Counted from the first letter of the stretch, positions 1 through 6,535 are shown. The stretch: 8,836 nucleotides of DNA from Nocardioidaceae bacterium (GCA_013696015.1 JACCZI010000316.1:1-8836); one strand, 5' to 3'. Numbers and translations: made by a program. Notes: generated by a model not told the origin, from the letters alone.

Positions 1-1002
1 GGCATGCGCTGCGGTCAGCGTCTGCTCGGTCTCCGCCGCCACCGGTTCATCCAGGTTGACGCGACGGCGCGGTCCCCCGCTGTCCTGAGGGATGCCGGAA
101 GCGCCGCCGATGGCTGAGCCGAGACCCTCGAGGGCGCGGCCGATCTCGCTCGGCACCACCCATACCTTGTTGGCATCGCCCGCGGCGATCTTCGGCAGCA
201 TCTGCAGATACTGGTAGGCCAGCAGGGACTGGTCCGGTGCGCCGTCGTGGATCGCCTGGAAGACCGTCTGGATCGCCTGGCCCTCGCCCTGCGCCCGCAG
301 GATCGATGCCTCCCGGTCGGCCTGGGCGCGCAGGATCTGCGCCTCCCGGGCCCCCTCTGCGGTCAGGATCGCGGACTGCTTTTGGCCCTCCGCGGTGAGG
401 ATCGACGACTGCCGCATGCCCTCCGCGGTCAGGATCGCGGCCCGCTTGTCACGGTCGGCCCGCATCTGCTTCTCCATCGACTCCTTGATCGATGGCGGCG
501 GGTCGATCCCCTTGAGCTCGACCCGGTTGACGCGGATCCCCCACTTGCCGGTCGCCTCGTCGAGGACGCCGCGCAGGGCGGTGTTGATCTGGTCGCGACT
601 GGTCAGCGCCTGCTCCAACGTCATCCCACCGCTGATGTTGCGCAGCGTGGTCATCGTGAGCTGCTCGATCGCCTGGATGTAGTTGGCGATCTCATAGGTC
701 GCCGCCACCGCGTTGGTGACCTGGAAGTAGATCACGGTGTCGATGGAGACGACCAGGTTGTCCTCGGTGATGACTGGCTGCGGGGGAAACGACACGACCT
801 GTTCCCGCAGGTCGATGGTGTAACGCACCCGGTCCACGAACGGCGTGATGACGTTGAGGCCGGCCGACAGCGTCGTCCGGTACTTGCCGAACCGCTCGAC
901 GACACCAGCCCTGGCCTGCGGGATGATCTTGACCGTCCTGGCCACCGTGACCACGACCAGCAGCGTGATCAGCACCAGCACCACGGTGATCGCAATTTCC
1001 AT
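1..1002 (-). CDS. SPFH/band-7 (stomatin/paraslipin-type) membrane protein, C-terminus cut by window edge
   Basis: This is a membrane-anchored scaffold protein of the stomatin/prohibitin/flotillin/HflK superfamily. Such proteins form large rings or microdomains at the inner face of the membrane, usually with an NfeD partner. The ATG at 1000-1002 follows AGAGGA by about 8 bases, and 334 codons are visible without a stop. Residues 2-20 form one hydrophobic segment. The SPFH domain covers about 22-180 (Q29-ARAGVVERFGKY, the IDLREQ stretch near 63-68, and RVELKGIDPP at 160-169). Residues 180-245 are a charged, Ala/Glu-rich helix containing five 11-residue repeats. After that come LLAYQYLQMLPKIA and a hydrophilic tail. 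The start lies 42 bases after the nfeD-like gene, as the last visible member of the ABC-nfeD-SPFH operon. The mycobacterial Rv1487/Rv1488 pair has the same two families side by side. The family call is firm; the substrate or partner is not known. Confidence 0.93.
   Translation of the reverse strand, partial: MEIAITVVLVLITLLVVVTVARTVKIIPQARAGVVERFGKYRTTLSAGLNVITPFVDRVRYTIDLREQVVSFPPQPVITEDNLVVSIDTVIYFQVTNAVAATYEIANYIQAIEQLTMTTLRNISGGMTLEQALTSRDQINTALRGVLDEATGKWGIRVNRVELKGIDPPPSIKESMEKQMRADRDKRAAILTAEGMRQSSILTAEGQKQSAILTAEGAREAQILRAQADREASILRAQGEGQAIQTVFQAIHDGAPDQSLLAYQYLQMLPKIAAGDANKVWVVPSEIGRALEGLGSAIGGASGIPQDSGGPRRRVNLDEPVAAETEQTLTAAHA
274..438 (-). repeat. Five tandem 33-base units encoding an 11-residue (hendecad) coiled coil
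   Basis: Within the SPFH gene, residues 189-243 read as five units of 11 residues: AILTAEGMRQS, SILTAEGQKQS, AILTAEGAREA, QILRAQADREA, SILRAQGEGQA. The first three DNA units are close copies (ATC CTS ACC GCR GAG GGC/G). An 11-residue period is the hendecad coiled-coil repeat seen in the long helix after the SPFH domain in this superfamily, where it packs side by side in the oligomer. The DNA similarity suggests unit duplication. It is protein-coding and not a CRISPR or mobile repeat. Confidence 0.8.
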
Positions 1003-1044
1003 GACAGTGTCCTCTCTGTGGCCTCCGTGGGGCCGTAGCCGGCA

Positions 1045-1500
1045 TCAGTCGTCGGGGTAGACGACCGCGGTGGCGCCCTCGATGGCGAAGACGCTGACCC
1101 GCGCGCCGGGCTCGATCGTCGTCTGGGGGTCGTACGAGCGGGCCGTCCAGATCTCGCCCCCGAGCCGGACCCGACCGTCGAGCTCGCTCACCGGCTCCAC
1201 GACGACCCCGACCTTGCCGACCAGTGCGTCGTGACCTGTGGTCAGCTCAGGTCCGGAGTGGAGGCGCTGCACGATGTTGGGCCGGACCAGCGCGAGCATC
1301 CCGGCCGAGACGGCTGCGGCCACGGCCACCTCGGCGGCGAGGGGCACCCCGACCAGCGACACGGCAGCGGCAGAAAAGGCGCCCACGGCGAACATGAGCA
1401 GCACCAGGTCGAGGCTCACCAGCTCGGCGACCGCGAGCACAACGCCGAGTCCGGCCCACACCACCCAGGCGTTGTCGCTCAGCCAGTCGTACACAAACAC
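1045..1500 (-). CDS. Short NfeD-like membrane protein with C-terminal OB fold
   Basis: This 151-residue protein has the layout of the short NfeD class, which lacks the serine-protease (ClpP-like) part. It carries three hydrophobic segments (about 11-30, 32-50, 53-72), then a soluble OB-fold domain from about 90 to the end. That domain has the conserved GRVRLGGEIWTARS stretch (109-122) and ends in VFAIEGATAVVYPDD. NfeD proteins partner with SPFH proteins and are thought to help assemble or anchor membrane microdomains. The start used is GTG at 1498-1500, three bases after the stop of the ABC ATPase gene (TAA-TCT-GTG). I see no good Shine-Dalgarno site, so translation probably depends on coupling to the upstream gene. 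A second GTG at codon 3 is an alternative start. The SPFH gene follows 42 bases later. Confidence 0.9.
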   Translation of the reverse strand: MFVYDWLSDNAWVVWAGLGVVLAVAELVSLDLVLLMFAVGAFSAAAVSLVGVPLAAEVAVAAAVSAGMLALVRPNIVQRLHSGPELTTGHDALVGKVGVVVEPVSELDGRVRLGGEIWTARSYDPQTTIEPGARVSVFAIEGATAVVYPDD

Positions 1501-1503
1501 AGA

Positions 1504-2307
1504 TTAGTGCAGCCGGTGGCCACGTGAGCGGCGTCGCGCGGAGTAGCGCCCGTCGTCGCGAATCAGCTGCAGCGACATGCCGAACGTTCTGGACAGCGCT
1601 TCCTCGGTGAGCGTCTCAGGCAGGGGACCCGCAGCGACGACCGCACCGTCGCGCAGCATCAGCACGTGGCTGAAACCCGGTGGGATCTCCTCGACGTGGT
1701 GGCTCACCATGACCGTGACCGGCGACGCCGGGTCGTCGGCGAGCAGGCTCAACGTGCTCACCAGGTCCTCACGTCCACCGAGGTCGAGCCCGGCGGCGGG
1801 TTCGTCGAGCAGCAGCAGCTCAGGGTCGGTCATCAGCGCACGGGCGATCTGGACCCGTTTGCGTTCGCCTTCGCTGAGCGTCCCGAACCTGCGTTCGGCC
1901 AGCTGGCCGACCCCCAGCTCGCAGAGCAGGTCGCGAGCGCGCTCGTGGTCAGGCTCGTCGTACGCCTCACGCCACCGGCCGAGCACGGCGTACGACGCTG
2001 ACACGACGACGTCGCAGACCCGCTCTGATGGCGGGATGCGCTCGGCGAGAGCTGCGCTGGTCAGGCCGATCCGCGGCCGGAGCTCGAACACGTCGATGGC
2101 ACCGACCACCTCGCCGAGGACACCGACCAGCCCCGTGGTGGGGAAGATGTGGGTGCTCACCACCTGGAACAGCGTCGTCTTGCCCGCCCCGTTGGCGCCG
2201 AGAACCACCCAGCGTTCCCCCTCCCGGACCTGCCAGCTCACTCGGTCGAGCAACCGCTGCCCGTCGCGCACGACCGAGACGTCGGCGAGCTCGATCGCGG
2301 TGTCCAT
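1504..2307 (-). CDS. Orphan ABC transporter ATP-binding protein (YlmA/ModF-like)
   Basis: This is a 267-residue single nucleotide-binding domain counted from ATG 2305-2307. The Walker A motif is GANGAGKTT (37-45), the signature is LSEGERKR (144-151), Walker B is LLLLDEP with D168 and E169, the D-loop is GLDL, and the switch-histidine motif is SHHVEEIP (202-209). The spacing and the SHHVEEIP motif fit a little-studied family around Bacillus YlmA and ModF-type ATPases. The usual Q-loop glutamine is not evident: the segment reads RIGLTSAAL (79-87). No permease or binding protein lies in the window. The tail is basic (YSARRRSRGHRLH). The start is uncertain: two ATGs sit in tandem at 2308-2310 and 2305-2307, with GAGGAG only 0-3 bases upstream. 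A TTG at 2338-2340 would add 11 residues but overlaps a likely -10 box. It is the first gene of the operon with nfeD and SPFH. Confidence 0.9.
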   Translation of the reverse strand: MDTAIELADVSVVRDGQRLLDRVSWQVREGERWVVLGANGAGKTTLFQVVSTHIFPTTGLVGVLGEVVGAIDVFELRPRIGLTSAALAERIPPSERVCDVVVSASYAVLGRWREAYDEPDHERARDLLCELGVGQLAERRFGTLSEGERKRVQIARALMTDPELLLLDEPAAGLDLGGREDLVSTLSLLADDPASPVTVMVSHHVEEIPPGFSHVLMLRDGAVVAAGPLPETLTEEALSRTFGMSLQLIRDDGRYSARRRSRGHRLH

Positions 2308-2310
2308 CAT

Positions 2311-2316
2311 CTCCTC
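2311..2316 (-). promoter_or_regulatory. Unusually close Shine-Dalgarno before the ABC ATPase
   Basis: On the minus strand GAGGAG directly abuts ATG ATG. The gap is 0 bases to the first ATG and 3 to the second, against the usual 5-9. The second ATG (2305-2307) is therefore the better start, though translation may be weak. Confidence 0.45.
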
Positions 2317-2338
2317 GCGTGCGGCGTCGTCGGACCTC

Positions 2339-2344
2339 AACCTA
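2339..2344 (-). promoter_or_regulatory. Candidate -10 box (TAGGTT) for the ABC-nfeD-SPFH operon
   Basis: TAGGTT fits the actinobacterial -10 pattern TANNNT and would start transcription near 2331, giving a leader of about 20 bases with the GAGGAG site. No convincing -35 is visible. It lies only 12 bases from the opposing -10 box of the gene at 2370, so the two promoters would overlap. Confidence 0.35.
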
Positions 2345-2356
2345 CGACACCCTCGA

Positions 2357-2369
2357 TAGGCTTCCGAGA
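2357..2369 (+). promoter_or_regulatory. Candidate leaderless promoter (TAGGCT, 7 bases, ATG)
   Basis: TAGGCT at 2357-2362 is followed by 7 bases and then the ATG at 2370. That spacing places the transcription start at the A of ATG, as in the common leaderless mRNAs of actinomycetes. No Shine-Dalgarno site is seen before this ATG, which agrees. No clear -35 is visible. Confidence 0.45.
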
Positions 2370-3098
2370 ATGGAGGAGCTGCCTCGCTCGGCGCGGCTGG
2401 TGTGCTGGTTCAACGCGTGGGTCGCCGGCGATGCGGCCCCCGACGACCTGACCGACGCGGTCACCGGGGACGACGCAGCGCACTCGGTCACCGGAATCGA
2501 TGACGAGGTGGCGCTGCCGCTGTTGCTGGGGCTCGCGGCACTCCGCAGAGCCGGTGCGCACGCGGCGACGTTGGCGCTGCCCGCGCCCGGGGACCCGGTC
2601 GGGGTCGGGGGGCCGCGGAACTTCAACGAGGCGGCGGTGGAGGCCGGCGAGGCAGCGGTGTTCACCGGAGCCGGACTCGGGCTGGTGCCGTCCGTCGTCG
2701 GTTCCGGCGTGTTCTGGGCGGCGCATCCGGCAGTACCGGCCACGACGGTGCCCGATGTAGCCAGCGGCGAACGGGCGTTGCGCGAGGCACTGGTGGCAGC
2801 CGCCGAGCAGGCGACCGGGGCGGACTCGGCCCCGTTCAAGACCAGCGGCTCGGCCCCGTCCAGGGAGCAGGTCACCGATGTCCTGGCGGCGCTGCGTACC
2901 TCGCGGCCCGTGTCGTTGCCAGCGAGCTACTCGACCCGCGCGGGCCGGCTGGCGGCATCGGCGATGCGGTGCCTGACCATTCTCGATCTGACGCCGGAAC
3001 GGCAACCGGTGCTTGTGGAGCTGGAACGAGCGGCCCGCCACGCGCTGGTCGCGGCCGGCTCCGAGACGCCGCAGCAGCGCGCCAGCGCAGGTCGGTGA
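2370..3098 (+). CDS. Conserved actinobacterial protein of unknown function, upstream of serB
   Basis: This 242-residue, Ala/Gly-rich soluble protein has no signal peptide or membrane segment. I recognise it as a conserved hypothetical that sits beside serB in many actinomycetes, but I know of no assigned function and see no catalytic motif I can name. Recognisable blocks are RLVCWFNAWVAGDAAPDDLTD near the start, ALPAPGDPVGVGGP-NFNEAAVEAGEA in the middle, a glycine-rich GLGLVPSVVGSGVFW, and a helical C-terminal half (VTDVLAALRT to ERAARHALVAAG). The ATG at 2370 is chosen because the protein-like sequence starts there, opposite strand genes begin just upstream, and a -10 box stands 7 bases before it. 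Its TGA (3096-3098) overlaps a GTG in the serB frame (GTGA), so the two are probably co-translated. This links it by context to serine synthesis. Confidence 0.85.
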   Translation: MEELPRSARLVCWFNAWVAGDAAPDDLTDAVTGDDAAHSVTGIDDEVALPLLLGLAALRRAGAHAATLALPAPGDPVGVGGPRNFNEAAVEAGEAAVFTGAGLGLVPSVVGSGVFWAAHPAVPATTVPDVASGERALREALVAAAEQATGADSAPFKTSGSAPSREQVTDVLAALRTSRPVSLPASYSTRAGRLAASAMRCLTILDLTPERQPVLVELERAARHALVAAGSETPQQRASAGR

Positions 3099-3109
3099 CA
3101 TCGGTCCGC

Positions 3110-4351
3110 ATGCCAGCCTTTGCATCTGGTCCGGATCCGGACGTGGCCACCCTGCTGGTCACGCTCACCGGGCCTGATCGGCCGGGTGTCACCTCGCTGC
3201 TGTTAGCGGCCTGCGCGGCGCCGGGTGTCCTCGTCCTCGACGTCGAGCAGGTGCTGCTCCGAGGGCGGCTCGTGCTGGGCGTGCTGATCACCGCGCCGCG
3301 CAACGAGGAGGGCATCCGCGCGGCGCTGGGACGCGTGGCCGAGGAGCTTGGGATGGATTTGGACATCAGCCGCGGACAGGGCGACAACCAAGTCCGGAGG
3401 GCCGGGCGGCTCCATGTCACCGTGATCGGGTCGCCGCTGCGACCGGCCGCGTTGGCGGCGATCTCCGGCCGGATCGCCGACAGCGGCGCGAACATCGACC
3501 GGATCGTACGGATGGCTCGCTCACCGGTGACCGCGATCGACCTGGACGTGTCCGGGGCTGAACCGAGCTCATTGCGCCTGGCGCTGGCGGGCGAGGCGGC
3601 CCGCCAGCAGGTCGACGTGGCCGTGCAGCCCGCGGGGATCCACCGCCACGCCCAGCGGCTCGTCGTCCTGGACGTCGACTCGACACTGGTGCAGGGCGAG
3701 ATCATCGAGATGGTCGCTGCGTACGCCGACTGCCGGGAGGAGGTCGCCGAGCTGACTGCTGCCGCGATGCGCGGCGAGGCAGACTTCGCGACGTCGCTGC
3801 GGGCGCGGGTCGCGCTGCTGCAGGGCCTGCCGGTCACGGTGCTCGACGCTGTCTACGAGTCGCTCACGTACGCACCCGGGGCACGCACGATGGTGCGGAC
3901 CCTCAAGCGGCTCGGTTACCGCTTCGGTCTGGTCAGTGGTGGTTTCACGCACCTGATCGACCGGATCGCTGTCGACCTGGGCGTCCACTACTCCGCTGCG
4001 AACACGCTGGAAGTGCGCGACGGCCGACTCACCGGGCGGATCGTCGGCCCGGTGCTCGACCGGGCGGGGAAGGCGGCCGCGATGCGTCGCTTCTCGGCGG
4101 ACGCCGGCATCTCGCTCGCGAACACCGTGGCCATCGGGGACGGCGCCAACGACCTCGACATGCTGGCCGCGGCGGGACTCGGCATCGCGTTCAACGCCAA
4201 GCCGGTGGTGCGCGACGCTGCGGACACCTCGCTCAGCGTCCCCTACCTCGACGCGATCATCTACCTGCTCGGCATCACGCGCGAGGAGGTCGAGATGGCC
4301 GACCTGGACGCCGGAACCACCGCCCCGGCAAATCAGGTCACTGGGCTGTAA
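3110..4351 (+). CDS. serB: Phosphoserine phosphatase SerB (two ACT domains plus HAD domain)
   Basis: SerB (EC 3.1.3.3) hydrolyses O-phospho-L-serine to L-serine in the last step of serine biosynthesis, in the cytoplasm. From ATG 3110 the protein has 413 residues, close to mycobacterial SerB2. Two ACT domains, the usual amino-acid sensors, cover about 12-85 (LVTLTGPDRPGVTSLL) and 101-175 (LHVTVIGSPLRPAALAAI). The HAD phosphatase domain follows, with all four motifs. Motif I is DVDST, with nucleophile D188 and acid/base D190. Motif II is SGG (276-278), motif III is K321, and motif IV is GDGANDLD from 343. The start is a choice between ATG 3110 (begins MPA, as SerB2 does) and GTG 3095, which overlaps the upstream stop as GTGA and adds five residues. 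The 3' end overlaps the convergent sulfatase gene by 14 bases. Confidence 0.95.
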   Translation: MPAFASGPDPDVATLLVTLTGPDRPGVTSLLLAACAAPGVLVLDVEQVLLRGRLVLGVLITAPRNEEGIRAALGRVAEELGMDLDISRGQGDNQVRRAGRLHVTVIGSPLRPAALAAISGRIADSGANIDRIVRMARSPVTAIDLDVSGAEPSSLRLALAGEAARQQVDVAVQPAGIHRHAQRLVVLDVDSTLVQGEIIEMVAAYADCREEVAELTAAAMRGEADFATSLRARVALLQGLPVTVLDAVYESLTYAPGARTMVRTLKRLGYRFGLVSGGFTHLIDRIAVDLGVHYSAANTLEVRDGRLTGRIVGPVLDRAGKAAAMRRFSADAGISLANTVAIGDGANDLDMLAAAGLGIAFNAKPVVRDAADTSLSVPYLDAIIYLLGITREEVEMADLDAGTTAPANQVTGL

Positions 4352-6059
4352 TCGCGCGGCAGTCCTTGCCCACACAGGTCCGGTAGGCATGCAAGGCGGC
4401 GCGCATCTGCCGAATCTGCCGGTCGCCGGGCTGGTAGCGGTTGGTGTCCTCGAACGCTCCACGCTCGGACAACCCGGTGTAGTACTCGAACCCCTTCTTC
4501 CACACCGGCTCGGCCCCGACCTCGCTCACCCGCAGCCGCGTCTCGACGAACAGGGCGTCCGCCGAGCGCACCGCCCAGAAGGTCGGGACCCGGTTGGTCG
4601 AGGCTTCCTGGTCGGGGTTGTCCTGGGCGTCCGTCGGCTGGACGTGCTCGACGTAGCCCATCTCCCGCCACGGCACGGACCGCTCGGACCTCACCAGCGG
4701 CAGCAGGCTCGAGCCGTCGTGAAAGCTGGTCGGGCGACGTTTGCCGGCGATGTCCTCGAAGGTCGAGGCCAGGTCGACGTTGAGGACCACCTCATCGCGG
4801 GTGCTGCCCCGCATCGCATCGGGCACCGCCTCGCCCCCCACGATCAGCGGCACCTGGATGTCGGGGGTGTAGGCAGAGCCCTTGCCGCGCCCGAGCTGGA
4901 ACTGCCCGAGCCGGAAGCCGTTGTCGGAGCTGAACACAACATACGTCGGCTCTCCCTGCGCCGCAGCGACGACGTCGCCCACGATGCGGTCGACCGACTG
5001 CGCCATCCGGGCACGGTTGCGGTAGTCGCGGCTGAGGTGACGGACGTCCTGGCTCTCCACAGGCTCGACCGGCAGCCACCCGGGTCGAACCACCGAGCCG
5101 TCCCGCGAGTACGGCCGGTTGTCCTCGGTGGGCTGGCCGAAGCCGTCGAGGTGGCGGATGCTCAGCCGCGTGCAGTCGCGGGAGACGCCGACACCGACGC
5201 CGCCGCAATCTCCGTCCGTGTCGATGTCGTTGGGCCGGTCCTGGAAGGCCGGCGGGAACCTTGGATCTCCCGGGTGAGCGCGGCCGCCCACCCGGGAGTG
5301 GGTGCCGTACGGTGCGACCTCCAGCAGGTACGGCTCGGTTCCGGGCTCCGCGCCGTCGATGAACTCGACGGCGCGCTCACCCAACACGGTCTGCACGTAC
5401 TGGTCGTCTTCGAGCCCGGTGTACGACTCCGTCAGGACCACGTCAGAGCCGGGCACCGTGGTGGTCATGGCGAACTGCCAGCCGCGGTAACCGCCGCTGC
5501 TGACGGCGTTCCACTGGTCCCAGCCGGGAGGCAGCGGTGCCCCGTCCTCGACCGGGTATTGGTTCATGTACTTGCCCATGAACGCCGTGTGGTACCCACG
5601 CTGCTGCAACGACACCGCGAACGTGGAGTCCTCGTGATCCTGGAACGCGGCGTAGCCACCAGTCGGATCCGGGATGCCGGGCGTGCTGGTGTTGACCCGT
5701 ACTCCGGTGTTGTGCGGGAACATTCCGGTAAAGGTGGCGGCACGAGACGGGCAGCAGAGGGAGTCCACGACGAAAGAGTTGTCGAAGGTCACGCCGCTGT
5801 TGGCCAGCGATTCGACATTCGGCATCTTCCGCAGCAGGCTCATGTCGAGGTCGTCGGCCAGCACCAACACGATGTTCGGCCTGTCAGTGAGTGCCGAAGG
5901 CGCTGAGACGGCTGGTACGGACGGCGCCGCAGGCGTGAACATCGACCCGGCGAGGGCGACAACACCGGCGAGGCTCGCGACAGCAGCGACTCGTGTGGCG
6001 GGAGTAAACACCGGTACCACGGTACACAACGAGCTGAGCCGCGTAGATCTGGCAAGCAT
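4338..6059 (-). CDS. Secreted formylglycine-dependent sulfatase (arylsulfatase-like)
   Basis: This 573-residue type I sulfatase would cleave sulfate esters outside the cell; the substrate is not predictable. An N-terminal export signal is visible: a basic start, then a hydrophobic stretch around 23-40 and an Ala/Pro-rich region with likely cleavage near 50-53. The mature fold opens with RPNIVLVLADDLD, where D69 and D70 are calcium ligands. The sulfatase signature SLCCPSRAATFTG follows; C102 is the residue converted to formylglycine and R106 is conserved. Further family positions are GK163Y, SSDNG (D379, N380) and GKGSAYTPDIQVPLIV (392-407). A typical C-terminal sub-domain ends with a cysteine pair (C562, C567). 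Another pair, C285/C296, sits in an insertion. Activation needs a formylglycine-generating enzyme, which is not in this window. The ATG 6059 start has no clear ribosome site, and the first 20 codons use fewer G/C third bases, so a start at GTG codon 14 or 17 is possible. Confidence 0.92.
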   Translation of the reverse strand: MLARSTRLSSLCTVVPVFTPATRVAAVASLAGVVALAGSMFTPAAPSVPAVSAPSALTDRPNIVLVLADDLDMSLLRKMPNVESLANSGVTFDNSFVVDSLCCPSRAATFTGMFPHNTGVRVNTSTPGIPDPTGGYAAFQDHEDSTFAVSLQQRGYHTAFMGKYMNQYPVEDGAPLPPGWDQWNAVSSGGYRGWQFAMTTTVPGSDVVLTESYTGLEDDQYVQTVLGERAVEFIDGAEPGTEPYLLEVAPYGTHSRVGGRAHPGDPRFPPAFQDRPNDIDTDGDCGGVGVGVSRDCTRLSIRHLDGFGQPTEDNRPYSRDGSVVRPGWLPVEPVESQDVRHLSRDYRNRARMAQSVDRIVGDVVAAAQGEPTYVVFSSDNGFRLGQFQLGRGKGSAYTPDIQVPLIVGGEAVPDAMRGSTRDEVVLNVDLASTFEDIAGKRRPTSFHDGSSLLPLVRSERSVPWREMGYVEHVQPTDAQDNPDQEASTNRVPTFWAVRSADALFVETRLRVSEVGAEPVWKKGFEYYTGLSERGAFEDTNRYQPGDRQIRQMRAALHAYRTCVGKDCRAITAQ

Positions 6060-6157
6060 TCAGCGCCTGTGCCCTACCCACGATCCGAGACTTATGACGC
6101 GTACGTCCCCACGGCGGCGGCACCTACCTTGGGAGTCAGTCTCGACTTCGTCATAAC

Positions 6158-6175
6158 GGGGCGGGGCGGGCGGGG
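6158..6175 (+). promoter_or_regulatory. G-quadruplex-forming run in the sulfatase/csbD divergent spacer
   Basis: GGGGCGGGGCGGGCGGGG has four G-tracts of 3-4 bases, each separated by one C, which is about as stable a G-quadruplex pattern as occurs. More G-runs follow (GGGGG at 6183-6187 and GGGG at 6205-6208). It lies 99 bases upstream of the sulfatase start and 82 bases upstream of the csbD-like start. The G-rich strand is the coding-sense strand for csbD. A regulatory role is inferred only from position and pattern. Confidence 0.5.
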
Positions 6176-6206
6176 TGCGGTCGGGGGTTGGCGCGCGCGG
6201 TCTTGG

Positions 6207-6231
6207 GGAACTGTGCTAGGCAGGGCGTGTC
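6207..6231 (+). promoter_or_regulatory. Candidate ECF/stress-type promoter for the CsbD-like gene
   Basis: GGAAC (6207-6211), 16 bases, then TGTC (6228-6231) resembles the GGAAC-N16/17-CGTC pattern of ECF sigma factors with one mismatch. Transcription would start around 6237-6240, just ahead of the ribosome site. TAGGCA at 6217-6222 is a competing, weaker -10 candidate. A stress-type promoter would suit a CsbD protein, but the match is short. Confidence 0.27.
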
Positions 6232-6257
6232 AAGAACGCTTCCGAGAAGGGACGATC

Positions 6258-6431
6258 ATGGGCTTGGACGACAAGATCGACAACAAGGCACAGGAAATGG
6301 CTGGCAAAGCAAAGGAGACGGCCGGCAAGGCGAAAGACGACGACAGTCTCGAGGCCGAAGGCAAGAGCGACCAGTCGAAGTCCAACCTCAAGCAGGCCGG
6401 CGAGAAGGTCAAGGACGCCTTCAAGAAGTAG
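6258..6431 (+). CDS. CsbD-like small stress protein
   Basis: This 57-residue, highly charged protein reads MGLDDKIDNKAQEMAGKAKE and continues with TAGKAK-DDDS-EAEGK, ending in AGEKVKDAFKK. The pattern (DKI-NKA-E-AGKAKE-AGK, then SNLKQAGEKVKDAF) is that of the CsbD family. These are abundant small helical proteins, named from a sigma-B-controlled Bacillus gene and often induced by osmotic, heat or stationary-phase stress; the biochemical role is unknown. Lysine is very frequent and there are no cysteines, aromatics apart from one Phe, or membrane segments. A strong ribosome site AAGGGA (6247-6252) lies 5 bases before the ATG. It stands alone on its strand, divergent from the sulfatase. Codon third positions are G/C-rich, as in neighbouring genes. 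Confidence 0.9.
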   Translation: MGLDDKIDNKAQEMAGKAKETAGKAKDDDSLEAEGKSDQSKSNLKQAGEKVKDAFKK

Positions 6432-6535
6432 TCATCGGCGGATTGGGCTACGCCCCGCTCCGTCCCGCAACCGGTCCGGGTCGCCAGCGCGGTGCCCGGC
6501 CGCGACGACTCCACGGGGACGCCAGGACGAGCCGG

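Noticed and set aside
274..438. Possible CRISPR or tandem satellite with 33-base units
   Set aside because: The units are contiguous without spacers, in frame, and code for a regular coiled coil.
247..1038. 263-codon plus-strand frame with repeated QDR/LRG units
   Set aside because: It is the antisense image of the SPFH gene; its repeats only mirror the hendecad units.
2028..3098. Longer version of the protein before serB, starting at 2028
   Set aside because: The added N-terminus would run opposite the ABC ATPase gene and is Arg/Pro-rich noise; the ATG at 2370 has a -10 box at the leaderless distance.
2969..3109. N-terminal extension of SerB from 2969
   Set aside because: It overlaps the upstream gene by about 130 bases and is low-complexity Arg/Ala/Gly; SerB homologues begin near the ATG at 3110.
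2872..3837. 321-codon minus-strand frame
   Set aside because: It is antisense to serB and its upstream neighbour, Ser/Arg/Ala-rich, with no motif.
4389..5906. 505-codon open frame on the plus strand
   Set aside because: It lies wholly opposite the sulfatase, which has all family motifs. The translation is Arg/Val/His-rich with no recognisable domain, typical of antisense frames in GC-rich DNA.
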